Of a stretch of DNA of 64,000 bases, positions 25,343 through 33,819 are shown piece by piece; within the stretch, counting starts at the first letter, position 1; each line of letters starts with the position of its first letter. The notes beneath the pieces are model-generated. The model saw only the letters and a program-made list of their open reading frames with translations, had not been told where the DNA came from and ran no database searches. The translations under genes and the position numbers were made by a program. Source of the DNA: Streptomyces avicenniae (lineage in GTDB: Bacteria > Actinomycetota > Actinomycetes > Streptomycetales > Streptomycetaceae); NCBI RefSeq assembly GCF_000719135.1, contig NZ_JOEK01000001.1, positions 496,001-560,000 of the forward strand, read 5' to 3'.

Positions 25343-25454
25343 GTGTCACCTTCAACGGGAGCGGAAACAGGCCCGGTTCAGGGCTAACGCTCCGTTTCGC
25401 CGGGAGGACACGGCCGGGCGGCCGGACGCGGGGGCGGCCCGGCGTGCGGGCGGG

Positions 25455-26513
25455 TCAGGCGCCGTCCGTGTGGCGTGCCCCGCGCCGTGGCGTGTCCTTC
25501 CCGGCGTCCTTGCCGCCGCCGACCGGCGTGCCGGTCAGCGCGGTGCGGAAGAGCCGGGCTGCCTCGGGGTTGTCGCCGCAGAGCCAGACGCCGTGCGGGC
25601 AGTAGTCGCTGATCGTGTGGTAGAGCGGCCGGTGCTCGGCGATCCAGGCGAGCATGCCCCGCATGTAGGCGGTGTTGTCGCCGTTCCTGAAGAGCCCCCA
25701 CTCGGGGAACGAGATCGGCTTCCCGTGCTCGGCGGCGAACGCGGCGTGGAAGCGCAGCCCGTACGGCTGCTCGACGTGATCCTCGAAACTGTCGCCCGGC
25801 GGCTGGTCGTACGCGTCGAGGCCGATGACGTCCACCACGTCGTCGCCCGGGTAGCAGCGGTCCCACGGGATCGCGTCGCGTCCCCGGCTCGGGGCGAAGT
25901 CGAACCGGAACCGCTGACCTGCCACGTCCCGCATCGTGGTGACGATCCGCCGCCAGTACGCGCGCCAGGCGGCCGGGTCGGGAGCGCAGCGGTGCGTGTA
26001 CGTCGTGCCGTTCATCTCCCAGCCGAGGACGAGCACGGTGTCGGCGAGGCCGAGGGCGACGAGGCGTTCGGCCAGGGTGCGGAAGTGCCGGTCGAAGCGG
26101 CCGTCGGCCCCGGCGGTGAGGAGGCGGGCCACCTCGGCGTCCTGGAGGTGGGACTCGCTCCGGTCGAGCATCGGGACATTGAGAACGAACATTCGTTCTT
26201 TTTGCGCGCCGCGCCACTCGGCACACGGTGCGAGGAACTCCTCGCGCCCCTCGATGTTCGACCACAGGTCGCCCGGGAGATAGGTGTGACCCACCGTCGC
26301 CCCGGTCCCGCCGAGCCACTTCTCCCAGGCGGCGAGGTGCCGGACGCCCTCGGGCCCCGAGCCGAGGAACGCGCCGAACGGAGCGGTCCTTCCCACGGTT
26401 CCGCCGTCCCCGCCCCGGCTCTCCCCGCCTCCCCCGGCGGCGGCGGTCGCGGGCGCCGCCTGGGCGAGGAGCAGACCTGCCGCCACGGCGCCGAGCGCAA
26501 TCCGGTGACGCAT
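25455..26513 (-). CDS. secreted glycoside hydrolase, family 26-like
   Basis: A 352-residue exported enzyme. The start is set at ATG 26513, which follows GAGGAG. Residues 1-28 are a Sec signal peptide (RHRIALGAVAAGLLLAQAAP, cleavage near ATAAA). The (beta/alpha)8 fold has the acid/base Glu166 in LGWEMNG and the nucleophile Glu271 in ISFPEWGLF, the GH26 (beta-mannanase-type) pattern. DVIGLDAYDQ is also typical. It likely cuts mannan or a related beta-glycan outside the cell. It is divergent from the ATP-grasp gene by 154 bases. Confidence 0.8.
   Translation of the reverse strand: MRHRIALGAVAAGLLLAQAAPATAAAGGGGESRGGDGGTVGRTAPFGAFLGSGPEGVRHLAAWEKWLGGTGATVGHTYLPGDLWSNIEGREEFLAPCAEWRGAQKERMFVLNVPMLDRSESHLQDAEVARLLTAGADGRFDRHFRTLAERLVALGLADTVLVLGWEMNGTTYTHRCAPDPAAWRAYWRRIVTTMRDVAGQRFRFDFAPSRGRDAIPWDRCYPGDDVVDVIGLDAYDQPPGDSFEDHVEQPYGLRFHAAFAAEHGKPISFPEWGLFRNGDNTAYMRGMLAWIAEHRPLYHTISDYCPHGVWLCGDNPEAARLFRTALTGTPVGGGKDAGKDTPRRGARHTDGA
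26182..26199. repeat. copy 1 of the dispersed palindrome (divergent)
   Basis: AGAACGAACATTCGTTCT: 8-bp inverted arms around CA, resembling AAAACGAACGTTCGTTTT with four differences. It lies inside the GH26-like coding sequence, where it encodes the KERMFVLN region. It is the least certain member because the encoded residues look native. Confidence 0.45.
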
Positions 26514-26667
26514 GGCCGCACTCCTCCTCGTGGCCGACCGCCAGGCTTTTGATCCGATGGACACACCATCCCTTCACTAGGCCGCCGGAAGGCTTTCCGC
26601 CGCACCGATCGCGGACTCGTCCGCCCACACGGCCTACCGGCGCGCACGGCGTTGAAAGATTCGGCCC

Positions 26668-28008
26668 ATGCGACCCCTCGACTCCCGGGTTCCGGCGCTC
26701 CTCCTGCGCCTCGACCGCAACCCGTTCCACCACGGGGCGCTCGGCGTGGTCAGGTCCCTCGGCCGCGCGGGGGTCGAGGTGCACGCGTTCGTCGAACCGG
26801 GGGGCGCGCCCCTCGCCCGCTCCCGCTACCTCGCCGCCTCCCACCACTTCGCCGGTGACCCCACGGCCCCCGAGGACGTCGCCGCCGCCCTCCGCGCCGC
26901 CGCGCGCCGCATCGGACGCCCCGCCGTCCTCGTCCCGCTGGACGACGTCGGCGCCCTCGCCGTCGCCCGCCTCGCCCCCGAGCTGCGCGAATCGTTCCTG
27001 CTGCCGGACGTGCCGCCCGCCGTGGTCGAGCAGGCCGCGGACAAGGTGCGGCTCGCCGCGCTCTGCGGGCGCCTCGGCATCCCGCATCCGCGCACCGTCG
27101 TGCCCGAGAGCCCGGCCGCCGCCGTCGCCGCCGTCACCGCCCTGGGGCTTCCCGTCGTGGCCAAGTGGAGCCGCCCCTGGCTCCTGCCGCCCGGTTCAGG
27201 ACTGCGGAGCACCACCGTCGTCAGCACGGCCGCGGAGGCGCGGCGTCTGTACGAGCAGTCGCCGTACGCGGGCAGCAGGCTGATCCTGCAACGGATGCTG
27301 CGCGGCGGGCCCCGCGCGGACTGGTTCTTCCACGGCTGCTTCGCGGCGGACGGCACCTGCCTGCTCGGCGGCACGGGCCGCAAGGAGCTCTCCTGGCCGC
27401 GCGCCGCCGGACTGACGGCGGTCGGGAGCTGGGTGCCCAACCGCGCGGTGACCGACGTCGCCCTGCGGCTGGCCGCCCGCGTCGGGTTCCGCGGGGTGCT
27501 CGACCTGGACTTCCGCCGTGACCCTGACACCGGGTCGTACCACCTGCTGGACTTCAACCCACGGCCAGGCGCGCAGTTCCGGCTGTTCGAGGACCGCTCG
27601 GGACTCGATGTCGTGCGGGCGCTGCACCTGGAGCTGACGGGACGGCGGCCCGTGCCGCCCGCGCCCGCCAGGCCCGCCGGGGGGCGGCGGACGTTCGTCG
27701 TGGAGAGCTACGGGCTGCTGGCGTCCCTGTCCGGCCTGCCCGGGCGGCGCGCGGCCGGGCGCGGCGGGGGGCGGGGCGAGGTGGAGTGGGCGTGGTTCGC
27801 GGCGGACGACCCGGCGCCCTTCCTCGCCGCCACCGGGGCCTGGGCACGCCGCCTGGTCCGGTGGCCTGAGCGGGCGCCCGCCGTCCGGGAGCGCGGCTCG
27901 TCCGAGGCGCGGAACCCCTCGGCGGGCCGTTCGCGAGCCCTTCCACATGTCGGTGACCAGCCCGGAACCAGTCGGGACGAACAAAGAGAGATGACCCCTG
28001 ATGCATGA
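26668..28008 (+). CDS. ATP-grasp domain protein
   Basis: A 446-residue ATP-grasp ligase-like protein. An N-terminal domain (LRLDRNPFHHGALGVVRSLGRAG) precedes the ATP-binding lobes, with LPVVAKWSRPW (nucleotide-binding lysine, about residue 170) and LDFNPRPGAQFRLFEDRSGLD (metal-binding Asp/Asn, about residues 292-310). ATP-grasp enzymes join a carboxylate to an amine or thiol through an acyl-phosphate. Its last 8 bases contain the start of the following flavoprotein gene, so the two are translationally coupled. The C-terminal 50 residues are low complexity. Confidence 0.82.
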   Translation: MRPLDSRVPALLLRLDRNPFHHGALGVVRSLGRAGVEVHAFVEPGGAPLARSRYLAASHHFAGDPTAPEDVAAALRAAARRIGRPAVLVPLDDVGALAVARLAPELRESFLLPDVPPAVVEQAADKVRLAALCGRLGIPHPRTVVPESPAAAVAAVTALGLPVVAKWSRPWLLPPGSGLRSTTVVSTAAEARRLYEQSPYAGSRLILQRMLRGGPRADWFFHGCFAADGTCLLGGTGRKELSWPRAAGLTAVGSWVPNRAVTDVALRLAARVGFRGVLDLDFRRDPDTGSYHLLDFNPRPGAQFRLFEDRSGLDVVRALHLELTGRRPVPPAPARPAGGRRTFVVESYGLLASLSGLPGRRAAGRGGGRGEVEWAWFAADDPAPFLAATGAWARRLVRWPERAPAVRERGSSEARNPSAGRSRALPHVGDQPGTSRDEQREMTPDA

Positions 28009-29320
28009 CCTCGTTGTGGTGGGTGCCGGGCCCTACGGGCTGTCCATCGCCGCCCATGCCGCCGCCGCCGGACTCGACCTGCGGGTCATCGGGCGTCCGA
28101 TGGCGTCCTGGCGCGACCACATGCCGGACGGCATGTATCTGAAGTCGGAGCCGTGGGCGTCGAACCTGTCCTCGCCCGGCACCGCGGACACCCTGGCCGC
28201 CTACGCGGCGGCGCACGGCCTGCGGGCGGAGCACGGGAGGCCGCTGCCGATCGGGGCGTTCACCCGGTACGGGCTGTGGTTCGCCGAGCGGCTGCCGGTG
28301 CCCGTGGAGGAACGTGTCGTCACGGCGGTGCTGCCCCACGGCGCGGGGTTCCGGGTCGAGACGGCGGACGGCGAGACGATGCTGACGCGCAACGTCGCCC
28401 TGGCCATCGGCGTCATGCCGTTCGTCAACCTGCCGGGGGCGCTGCGGGAGCTGCCCGTCGGGCTGGCGTCGCACAGCAGCGACCACCAGGACCTCGGGCG
28501 CTTCCGGGGGCGTGACGTCGTCGTGCTGGGGGCGGGGCAGGCGGCGCTGGAGACGGCGGCGCTCTTGGCGGAGGGGGGCGCGCGGCCGGTGGTCGTGGCG
28601 CGTGCGGGCGCCGTGCGGTGGAACACGCTGCCGGTCCCGCTGCGGAGGAGCGCGTTGGCGAAGCTGCGTGCGCCGCACAGCGGTCTCGGGATCGGCTGGT
28701 CCAGCTGGGCGTGGTCGTGTCTGCCGGGTGGGGTGCGGCTGTTGCCCGCGGGGGTGCGGACGCACATCGCGGACACGGCGTTGGGCCCGGCGGGGGCGTG
28801 GTGGTTGCGGGAGCGGGTCGAGGAGGTCGTCCCGGTGCGGCTCGGGCTGCGCGTGGTGCGGGCGGTCGGGTCGGACGTGGGGGTGCGGCTCGATCTGGCG
28901 GCGGCGTCCGGGCCGGGGGTGCGGGAGTCGGCCGAGGCGGACCACGTCGTGGCGGCCACCGGCTTCGAGCCGGACCTGCGGCGCCTGCGGTTGCTCGACG
29001 CCGGGCTGCGGGAGGAACTGCGGACGGTGCGCGGGACGTGGGCGCCCGACCTCGACGCCGGGTTCGAGTCGTCGCGGCCAGGTCTCTTCTTCGCCGGGCT
29101 GCTGACGGCGCCCGTGTTCGGCCCGTCCATGCGGTTCGTCCACGGGGCGACGTACACGGCGGCCCGGCTGGTCGCCGGGGTGCGGCGGCGGATGGACGCC
29201 GGGACGCGTACGCGGACGCCGCGGGTACCGCAGCCGTCGTGGCAGCCGGGGAAAACGGACGCTCGTTTTGCGGCTGCGCGTGAGGAGGACGTGGTCGGCG
29301 GCGCCGAGCACCGCGCGTAG
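28001..29320 (+). CDS. FAD/NAD(P)-binding oxidoreductase
   Basis: A 439-residue flavoprotein monooxygenase-like enzyme. It has FAD-binding GAGPYGLSIAAHA (residues 8-20), NAD(P)-binding LGAGQAALETAALL (about residue 172), and the late ATGFEPD motif of the lysine/ornithine N-hydroxylase and related group. The start lies inside the ATP-grasp gene. The C-terminal tail after residue 400 is basic and low complexity and contains a degenerate copy of the dispersed palindrome, so the natural C-terminus may have been altered. The ATP-grasp and flavoprotein pair suggests a small-molecule or dipeptide tailoring pathway. Confidence 0.83.
   Translation: MHDLVVVGAGPYGLSIAAHAAAAGLDLRVIGRPMASWRDHMPDGMYLKSEPWASNLSSPGTADTLAAYAAAHGLRAEHGRPLPIGAFTRYGLWFAERLPVPVEERVVTAVLPHGAGFRVETADGETMLTRNVALAIGVMPFVNLPGALRELPVGLASHSSDHQDLGRFRGRDVVVLGAGQAALETAALLAEGGARPVVVARAGAVRWNTLPVPLRRSALAKLRAPHSGLGIGWSSWAWSCLPGGVRLLPAGVRTHIADTALGPAGAWWLRERVEEVVPVRLGLRVVRAVGSDVGVRLDLAAASGPGVRESAEADHVVAATGFEPDLRRLRLLDAGLREELRTVRGTWAPDLDAGFESSRPGLFFAGLLTAPVFGPSMRFVHGATYTAARLVAGVRRRMDAGTRTRTPRVPQPSWQPGKTDARFAAAREEDVVGGAEHRA
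29252..29269. repeat. copy 2 of the dispersed palindrome (degenerate)
   Basis: AAAACGGACGCTCGTTTT: two differences from the consensus AAAACGAACGTTCGTTTT, with AAAACG/CGTTTT outer arms intact. It lies in the last 70 bases of the flavoprotein gene, 130 bases before copy 3. Confidence 0.6.
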
Positions 29321-29381
29321 GGAGCCGACGGCGGCGCCGGTCGCGCGTGCCGCGCGGGCGGGCGGCCCCGTGCGCGAGAGG

Positions 29382-29399
29382 AAAGCGAATGTTCGTTTT
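29382..29399. repeat. copy 3 of the dispersed palindrome
   Basis: AAAGCGAATGTTCGTTTT: two differences from the consensus. It lies in the 158-base gap between the converging flavoprotein and azoreductase genes, followed by further T residues. Confidence 0.6.
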
Positions 29400-29478
29400 T
29401 CTTCGCCGGGGCAGGGAACGGAGCGGTGCCCGGTCGTCGGCTCAGGTCCGGCGGCCGGGCCGCGTGAGGGAGCGGCGC

Positions 29479-30126
29479 TCAGGCCGCCAGCCGTGCCGCC
29501 AGTTCCTTGGCCGTGGCGCGCGCGGAGTCGTGGGCGCGGTCCGCGGACGCCTTCGCCTTGTCCCGCAGGGGAGCCATCGCCGGGACGAGGTGGGCCAGCG
29601 TCAGCTCGGGGACGATGAAGGTCGCGTCGAGCTGGAGCGCGCCCTCCAGCAGCCATGCCAGGTACGGCTGCGCGTAGTCGTTCCCCGCCATCGGCGTGCC
29701 CTCGGCGTACGAGCCGCCGCGGCTGGTCACGACGGTCACCGGCTTGCCCGCGATGGTCGAGGTCTCGCCCGCCGTACGGCCGATGACGATCACGTGGTCC
29801 AGCCACGCCTTCAGCACGGACGGTATCGAGTAGTTGTACAGCGGGGCGCCGAGCAGCACGGCGTCCGCCGACTCCAGCTCGGCCGTCAGCTCCTCGCGCA
29901 GGGCGAACGCGGCGGTCTGCTCGGCGCTCCGCTCGCCGACCGGCACGTTCTGGGTGTGGTAGGCGATGCCGGTCAGGTGGGGCAGAGGGGCGGCGGCGAG
30001 GTCGCGGTAGACGACCTCGCCCTCGGGGTGCTGCTCCTCCCACGCCTCGCGGAAGGTGCGGGTGACCGCCCGGGAGACGGACGCGTCGCCGTTCAGCGAG
30101 GAGTCGATGTGCAGGAGCGTGGCCAT
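29479..30126 (-). CDS. azoR: FMN-dependent NADH:quinone/azo reductase
   Basis: A 215-residue flavodoxin-fold reductase of the AzoR family, which transfers two electrons from NAD(P)H to azo dyes or quinones. Features: ATLLHIDSSLNGDASVSRAVTRTF at the N-terminus (FMN phosphate loop), LGAPLYNYSIPSVLKAWLDHV around residue 95, and TVVTSRGGSY near 135. It is divergent from an HxlR regulator with overlapping inverted repeats between them, the typical azoreductase/HxlR quinone- or aldehyde-stress arrangement. Confidence 0.9.
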   Translation of the reverse strand: MATLLHIDSSLNGDASVSRAVTRTFREAWEEQHPEGEVVYRDLAAAPLPHLTGIAYHTQNVPVGERSAEQTAAFALREELTAELESADAVLLGAPLYNYSIPSVLKAWLDHVIVIGRTAGETSTIAGKPVTVVTSRGGSYAEGTPMAGNDYAQPYLAWLLEGALQLDATFIVPELTLAHLVPAMAPLRDKAKASADRAHDSARATAKELAARLAA

Positions 30127-30157
30127 GGGTCTTCCTCCGGGAAAGTGAAGTTCTCAG

Positions 30158-30184
30158 GTACTGTTATGAAGTACTCAACTAGTA
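30158..30184. promoter_or_regulatory. candidate HxlR operator
   Basis: GTACT (30158-30162) and AGTAC (30170-30174) form an inverted repeat. It is overlapped by a second, TACT (30172-30175) with AGTA (30181-30184). Both lie in an AT-rich stretch between the divergent azoreductase and HxlR starts. Confidence 0.5.
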
Positions 30185-30248
30185 ATAGCACACCCACTTA
30201 CTTTTTTGCAGTAGAGGTGATCGGGGCCGCCCCGGATAGGCTGATCAG

Positions 30249-30626
30249 ATGCCGGACGCACAGGACAATCAGGGCCCACCTGGCTGTAGCGAGCCCGACT
30301 CCGCCATCAACCGCGTCTTCGAGCTGCTCGGCAAGCGCTGGACGGGGCTCGTCGTCGCGGCCCTCATGTCCGGCCCAGGACACTTCGGCGAACTGCGCCG
30401 CGCGGTTCCCGGCATCAGCGAACGGATGCTCTCCGACCGCCTCTCGGAACTGGCCGCCCTCGGGCTGCTGACCAGGCACGTCGTGGACGGTCCGCCCGTG
30501 CGCGTCAAGTACGAGCTGACCCGCTCCGGGTACGAACTGCGGCCCGCCCTCGTCGAACTGAGCCGCTGGGCGGAGGAGAACCTCGACCTCGGCGGCGCCC
30601 GCTGCCCCGAGCAGCTGCGCCCCTGA
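30249..30626 (+). CDS. HxlR family transcriptional regulator
   Basis: A 125-residue HxlR protein. Cys16 in the N-terminal GCSEPDSAI is the conserved redox-sensing cysteine position. The winged helix is GKRWTGLVVAALMSGPGHFGELRRAVPGISERMLSDRLSELAALGLL. HxlR proteins such as HypR, QorR and YodB act on quinones, aldehydes or disulfide stress, usually controlling an adjacent reductase, here the divergent azoreductase. Confidence 0.88.
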   Translation: MPDAQDNQGPPGCSEPDSAINRVFELLGKRWTGLVVAALMSGPGHFGELRRAVPGISERMLSDRLSELAALGLLTRHVVDGPPVRVKYELTRSGYELRPALVELSRWAEENLDLGGARCPEQLRP

Positions 30627-30642
30627 CCCTTAGGCTGTCCCA

Positions 30643-31593
30643 ATGGCAGCGAGCGACGCCCCCTTCGACGCGCAGAACCAGACGTCCTCCCCCCAGGCCG
30701 TCCCCGACCCGCCCGACCCCGCTGAGCGGGCCGCCTACGAGGAGGCCGCCGAGCGCCTCGCGCGCGCCGTCCGGGCCGCGGAGGCGGCGCTGATCGAGTT
30801 CGAGATCGCCGTCGAGACGTTCCGCATCGAGGTCGAGAACTTCTCCCGCCTCCACGAGGAACGCCTCGGTCCGCTCTACGGGCGCATCGAGGAACTGGAC
30901 GCGGCCATCGCCGAGGCCGTCGCCGCCCGTACCGGCGACCCCGAGGACGAACGCCGCGCCCGCGAGGCCCGCGCCGCCCTGACGCCGATGCCGCAGGTCT
31001 CCGAGCTGTTCCACGGCTGGCTCGACAGCGACGGCTACAGCACCGAGGGCTACGCCATGCTCACCGAGCAGCCCGTCCAGCGCCCGCCGCGCGTGCGCCC
31101 CGGCGAGAAGGTCCGCCGCCTCTACCGCGACCTCGTGCGCCGCTGCCACCCCGACCTCGCCACCGACGAGACCGAGCGCCACCGCCGCGACGTCTTCATC
31201 TCGCGCGTCAACCTCGCCTACGCGCGCGGTGACGAACCGGCCCTGCGTGAACTGGCCGACGAGTGGGACCGCGGCCCCGAGCCCGAGCCCGCCGGTCTCC
31301 CGCACGAGGAGCTGTACGCCCGGCTGGAGTGGCTGGCCAGGCGCAAGGACCTCCTGGCCGACGCCGTGGCCGCGCTGGAGGACAGCGCCGTGGGGTCGAT
31401 GCTGCGCATGGCGGGTGACGATCCGGACGGCATGCTCGCCGAGGTCGCCGAGGGACTGCGGCGGCAGATCACCGAACGGGAGGCCGAGCTGGCCCGTCAG
31501 CGCGACGGGGGCGCCGCGCGGGCGCCCGCGGCGCCGCCTGACGAGGCGGGCGAGGCCGGCGACGGGGCGGGCGCGGCCGGGACGAACGGTTAG
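30643..31593 (+). CDS. coiled-coil protein with internal J domain
   Basis: A 316-residue protein beginning 16 bases after the HxlR gene. Residues 25-105 are a predicted coiled coil (ERLARAVRAAEAALIEFEIAVETFRIEVENF). Residues 150-205 form a J domain, EKVRRLYRDLVRRCHPDLATDE, with the HPD motif that stimulates Hsp70 ATPase. The C-terminus again has helical regions and a low-complexity tail. It lacks the G/F and zinc-finger regions of DnaJ, so it is a specialised DnaK co-chaperone or a J-domain scaffold. Confidence 0.78.
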   Translation: MAASDAPFDAQNQTSSPQAVPDPPDPAERAAYEEAAERLARAVRAAEAALIEFEIAVETFRIEVENFSRLHEERLGPLYGRIEELDAAIAEAVAARTGDPEDERRAREARAALTPMPQVSELFHGWLDSDGYSTEGYAMLTEQPVQRPPRVRPGEKVRRLYRDLVRRCHPDLATDETERHRRDVFISRVNLAYARGDEPALRELADEWDRGPEPEPAGLPHEELYARLEWLARRKDLLADAVAALEDSAVGSMLRMAGDDPDGMLAEVAEGLRRQITEREAELARQRDGGAARAPAAPPDEAGEAGDGAGAAGTNG

Positions 31594-31603
31594 GGTCGGC
31601 GGT

Positions 31604-31942
31604 ATGAGCTTCGCTTCCCTCCCCTCCGTGCCCGCCGCCGCCGTCCCCGAGGGCGCGCCCCTGCTGGACGTCCGCGAGCACGACGAGTGGACCGCAGGGC
31701 ACGCGGACGGCGCCGTGCACGTCCCGATGGGCCAGGTCATGGAACGGTTCGAGGAGATCGCCGGGAACGCGGGCGACGGCGAGGTCTACGTCGTCTGCAA
31801 GGTGGGCGGGCGGTCCGCCCAGGTCGCCCAGTACCTCATCCAGCGCGGTGTGAACGCCGTGAACGTCGATGGGGGCATGCACGCCTGGCAGGCCGCGGGC
31901 CGTCCGCTGAGCGCCGAGGGCGGGGAACCGTACGTCCTGTGA
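31604..31942 (+). CDS. rhodanese-like sulfurtransferase
   Basis: A 112-residue single-domain rhodanese: LLDVREHDEWTAGHADGAVHVPMGQ in the first half and the active-site loop VVCKVGGRSAQVAQYL, where the cysteine (about residue 67) carries the persulfide. It ends VNVDGGMHAWQAAG. It follows the J-domain gene by 10 bases, so it is probably co-transcribed. It likely handles persulfide transfer or cyanide/sulfide detoxification. Confidence 0.88.
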   Translation: MSFASLPSVPAAAVPEGAPLLDVREHDEWTAGHADGAVHVPMGQVMERFEEIAGNAGDGEVYVVCKVGGRSAQVAQYLIQRGVNAVNVDGGMHAWQAAGRPLSAEGGEPYVL

Positions 31943-32012
31943 GGCCGGTCCCGGCCCGTGGCGGCGGCCGTGCGTCCTGACGTACGGCCGCCCTCACTGG
32001 TAGAACGGCGGC

Positions 32013-32612
32013 GTGACCAGTGAGAACGCCTCTGCCGGGGCAGGCGGTGCGCGCAGCCAGAAGGACCGCATGCTCGCCGGTGAGCCGTACATCGCCGACG
32101 ACCCGGAGCTGAGCGCCGACGCGGCGCGCGCCGAGCGTCTCACCGAGCGCTTCAACGCGTCGCGGGCGGGGGAGCCGGGCCGTGTCGGGATCCTCGCGGA
32201 GCTGATCGGTGATCTGGGGGAGGACGCCTACGTGCGTCCGCCGTTCCGGGTGGACTACGGGCGGTACATCACGATCGGGGCCCGGACGTTCGTCAACACC
32301 GGAGGGGTGTTCCTGGACGTCGCGCCCATCACCATCGGCGCGGACTGCCAGATCGGCCCGAACGTCCAGCTGCTGACGCCCACCCATCCGGTCGAGCCAG
32401 GGGCGCGGCGCGCCAAGTGGGAGGCCGCGGCGCCCATCACGATCGGCGACAACGTCTGGCTCGGGGGTGGGGTGATCGTCTGCCCCGGCGTCACGATCGG
32501 GGAGGACACGGTCGTCGGCGCGGGGGCGGTGGTGACCAGGGACCTGCCGTCCGGTGTGGTCGCGGCGGGCAATCCGGCGCGTGTGCTGCGGGAGGTCCCG
32601 CCGGACGCCTGA
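32013..32612 (+). CDS. sugar O-acetyltransferase (maltose acetyltransferase type)
   Basis: A 199-residue left-handed beta-helix acetyltransferase of the Maa/NodL group. The N-terminal DRMLAGEPYIADDPEL and the hexapeptide repeats ITIGADCQIGPNVQLLTPTHP and ITIGDNVWLGGGVIVCPGVTIGEDTVVGAGAVV are diagnostic. The catalytic histidine lies in LLTPTHP (about residue 127). It transfers acetyl from acetyl-CoA to a sugar or sugar-like acceptor. It lies 70 bases after the rhodanese gene. Confidence 0.9.
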   Translation: MTSENASAGAGGARSQKDRMLAGEPYIADDPELSADAARAERLTERFNASRAGEPGRVGILAELIGDLGEDAYVRPPFRVDYGRYITIGARTFVNTGGVFLDVAPITIGADCQIGPNVQLLTPTHPVEPGARRAKWEAAAPITIGDNVWLGGGVIVCPGVTIGEDTVVGAGAVVTRDLPSGVVAAGNPARVLREVPPDA

Positions 32613-32642
32613 GCCGGGTCGGGCGGATGGTCGGGCGGCCGG

Positions 32643-33266
32643 TCAGGTGTGGGCGATCTCGACGGTGAGGGTGTCGCCCTCGGCCGTCACCTGGAAGCCG
32701 GGCCGCTCGGCGCCCTCCTGCCCGACGCCGATGCCGAGGGCCGACTCGCCCTCGAACGAGCCCAGGTGTCCCAGCGCGCGGACCGTGTCCGTCGTGCCGT
32801 CGAGGGGGACGTCGGCGTCGGCCGTCGTGAAGACGAGGACGAGCTTCAGGCCGTGCGCGCCGGGCAGGTCGGCCTCCTCCCCCTCACCGGTGTGCAGGAC
32901 GAGCGGCTCTTCGTAGACGGCGAGGTACGGCGGGGTGCCCTGGTCGAAGGTGAGGGTGACGCTGTCGTGGCCTTCGTGCTCCTGGGTGGAGACGCTTTCG
33001 AGCCGGGCGGGTGCGGTCTCGGCGCCGGACCTCCGGCCCTCGCCGGACTTCTCGCGGGTGTCCCAGCCAGTCGCCGCGGTCTCGTGGTGGTCGTCCGTCG
33101 CCGTTCCTTCGCTCGGGTCGGCCACCGGTGTGGTGGCGGTGCTCCCGTCGGTCGGTGCTGTACGGGTCTCGGGCGAGGACTCCGTCCCGCAGGCGGTGAC
33201 TCCGAGGACGAGGACCAGCCCGAGGGCGAGGGCGGTCGAGCGAGCATGTCCGGACCGGCGTATCAC
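32643..33266 (-). CDS. lipoprotein with AMIN-like domain
   Basis: A 207-residue lipoprotein. The signal peptide ends in the lipobox LGVTAC (Cys26). A Thr/Ser/Asp-rich linker of about 60 residues follows, then a beta-sandwich-like domain (RLESVSTQEHEGHDSVTLTFDQG ... GHLGSFEGESALGIGV ... LTVEIAHT). This resembles the AMIN-like domain of actinobacterial envelope proteins. It is anchored on the outside of the membrane; the binding partner is unknown. Confidence 0.8.
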   Translation of the reverse strand: MIRRSGHARSTALALGLVLVLGVTACGTESSPETRTAPTDGSTATTPVADPSEGTATDDHHETAATGWDTREKSGEGRRSGAETAPARLESVSTQEHEGHDSVTLTFDQGTPPYLAVYEEPLVLHTGEGEEADLPGAHGLKLVLVFTTADADVPLDGTTDTVRALGHLGSFEGESALGIGVGQEGAERPGFQVTAEGDTLTVEIAHT

Positions 33267-33819
33267 GCGGACCCCCCCCGGGCGAGCGAAGAAACGATTG
33301 CCCTGATGATCTCACGCCAACTCGGGCGATCGCCAGGCGAGTTGGCGGCACATGCGGGAGGGTGGCCGCTGGTGTGCGAAAACGAACGTTCGTTTTTTCG
33401 AGCTTCCCGCCGACCACCCGCGGTCGCCCCCTGGGACGTGTGGCCGCCGGGAGGTGCCGGGGCGCGGGGTCGGGCGGACGGTGGCACGGTCGCGCGGTCC
33501 GTCCGCCCCTTGCGCCCGGCTGTCGCGAGGCACGCGGATGCGCGGCCTCGGCCTGCCGCTTCACACGGGAGCACGTACGCGCGGGGCGGCCTCACGGGCG
33601 TGACGGGCCGCCCACGCTGTGGTTATTCGTGCAGCGGTTCGCATCGACGCGCCGGGCCGTGCGCCTCGTGCGGCGCGGGTGCGTCCACCACCGTGGACGT
33701 GGGGCCGGTGCGCAGGGTGCCCGGACGGCCGCCGGGCGCGCCGGGTCCCGCCGGAGAGGACGGACCGACGAGAAGTGTGCCAGGGCGGTGACGGCCGGAC
33801 CGCCCGGGGTGGAGGAACC
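33267..33819. other. 553-base region without a recognisable gene
   Basis: This region lies between the lipoprotein start and a small gene. It holds a perfect copy of the dispersed palindrome (33379-33396). All frames here are short or have compositions unlike coding sequence, and no homologous protein was recognised. It may include the remains of a lost gene. Confidence 0.5.
33379..33396. repeat. copy 4 of the dispersed palindrome (perfect)
   Basis: AAAACGAACGTTCGTTTT, a perfect 18-bp palindrome, flanked by CG and TTCG so that the symmetry nearly extends further. It is intergenic, about 110 bases upstream of the lipoprotein start. Confidence 0.85.

Noticed and set aside
33379..33396. LexA (SOS) box
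   Set aside because: The actinobacterial box has GAAC and GTTC separated by four bases; here they are adjacent.
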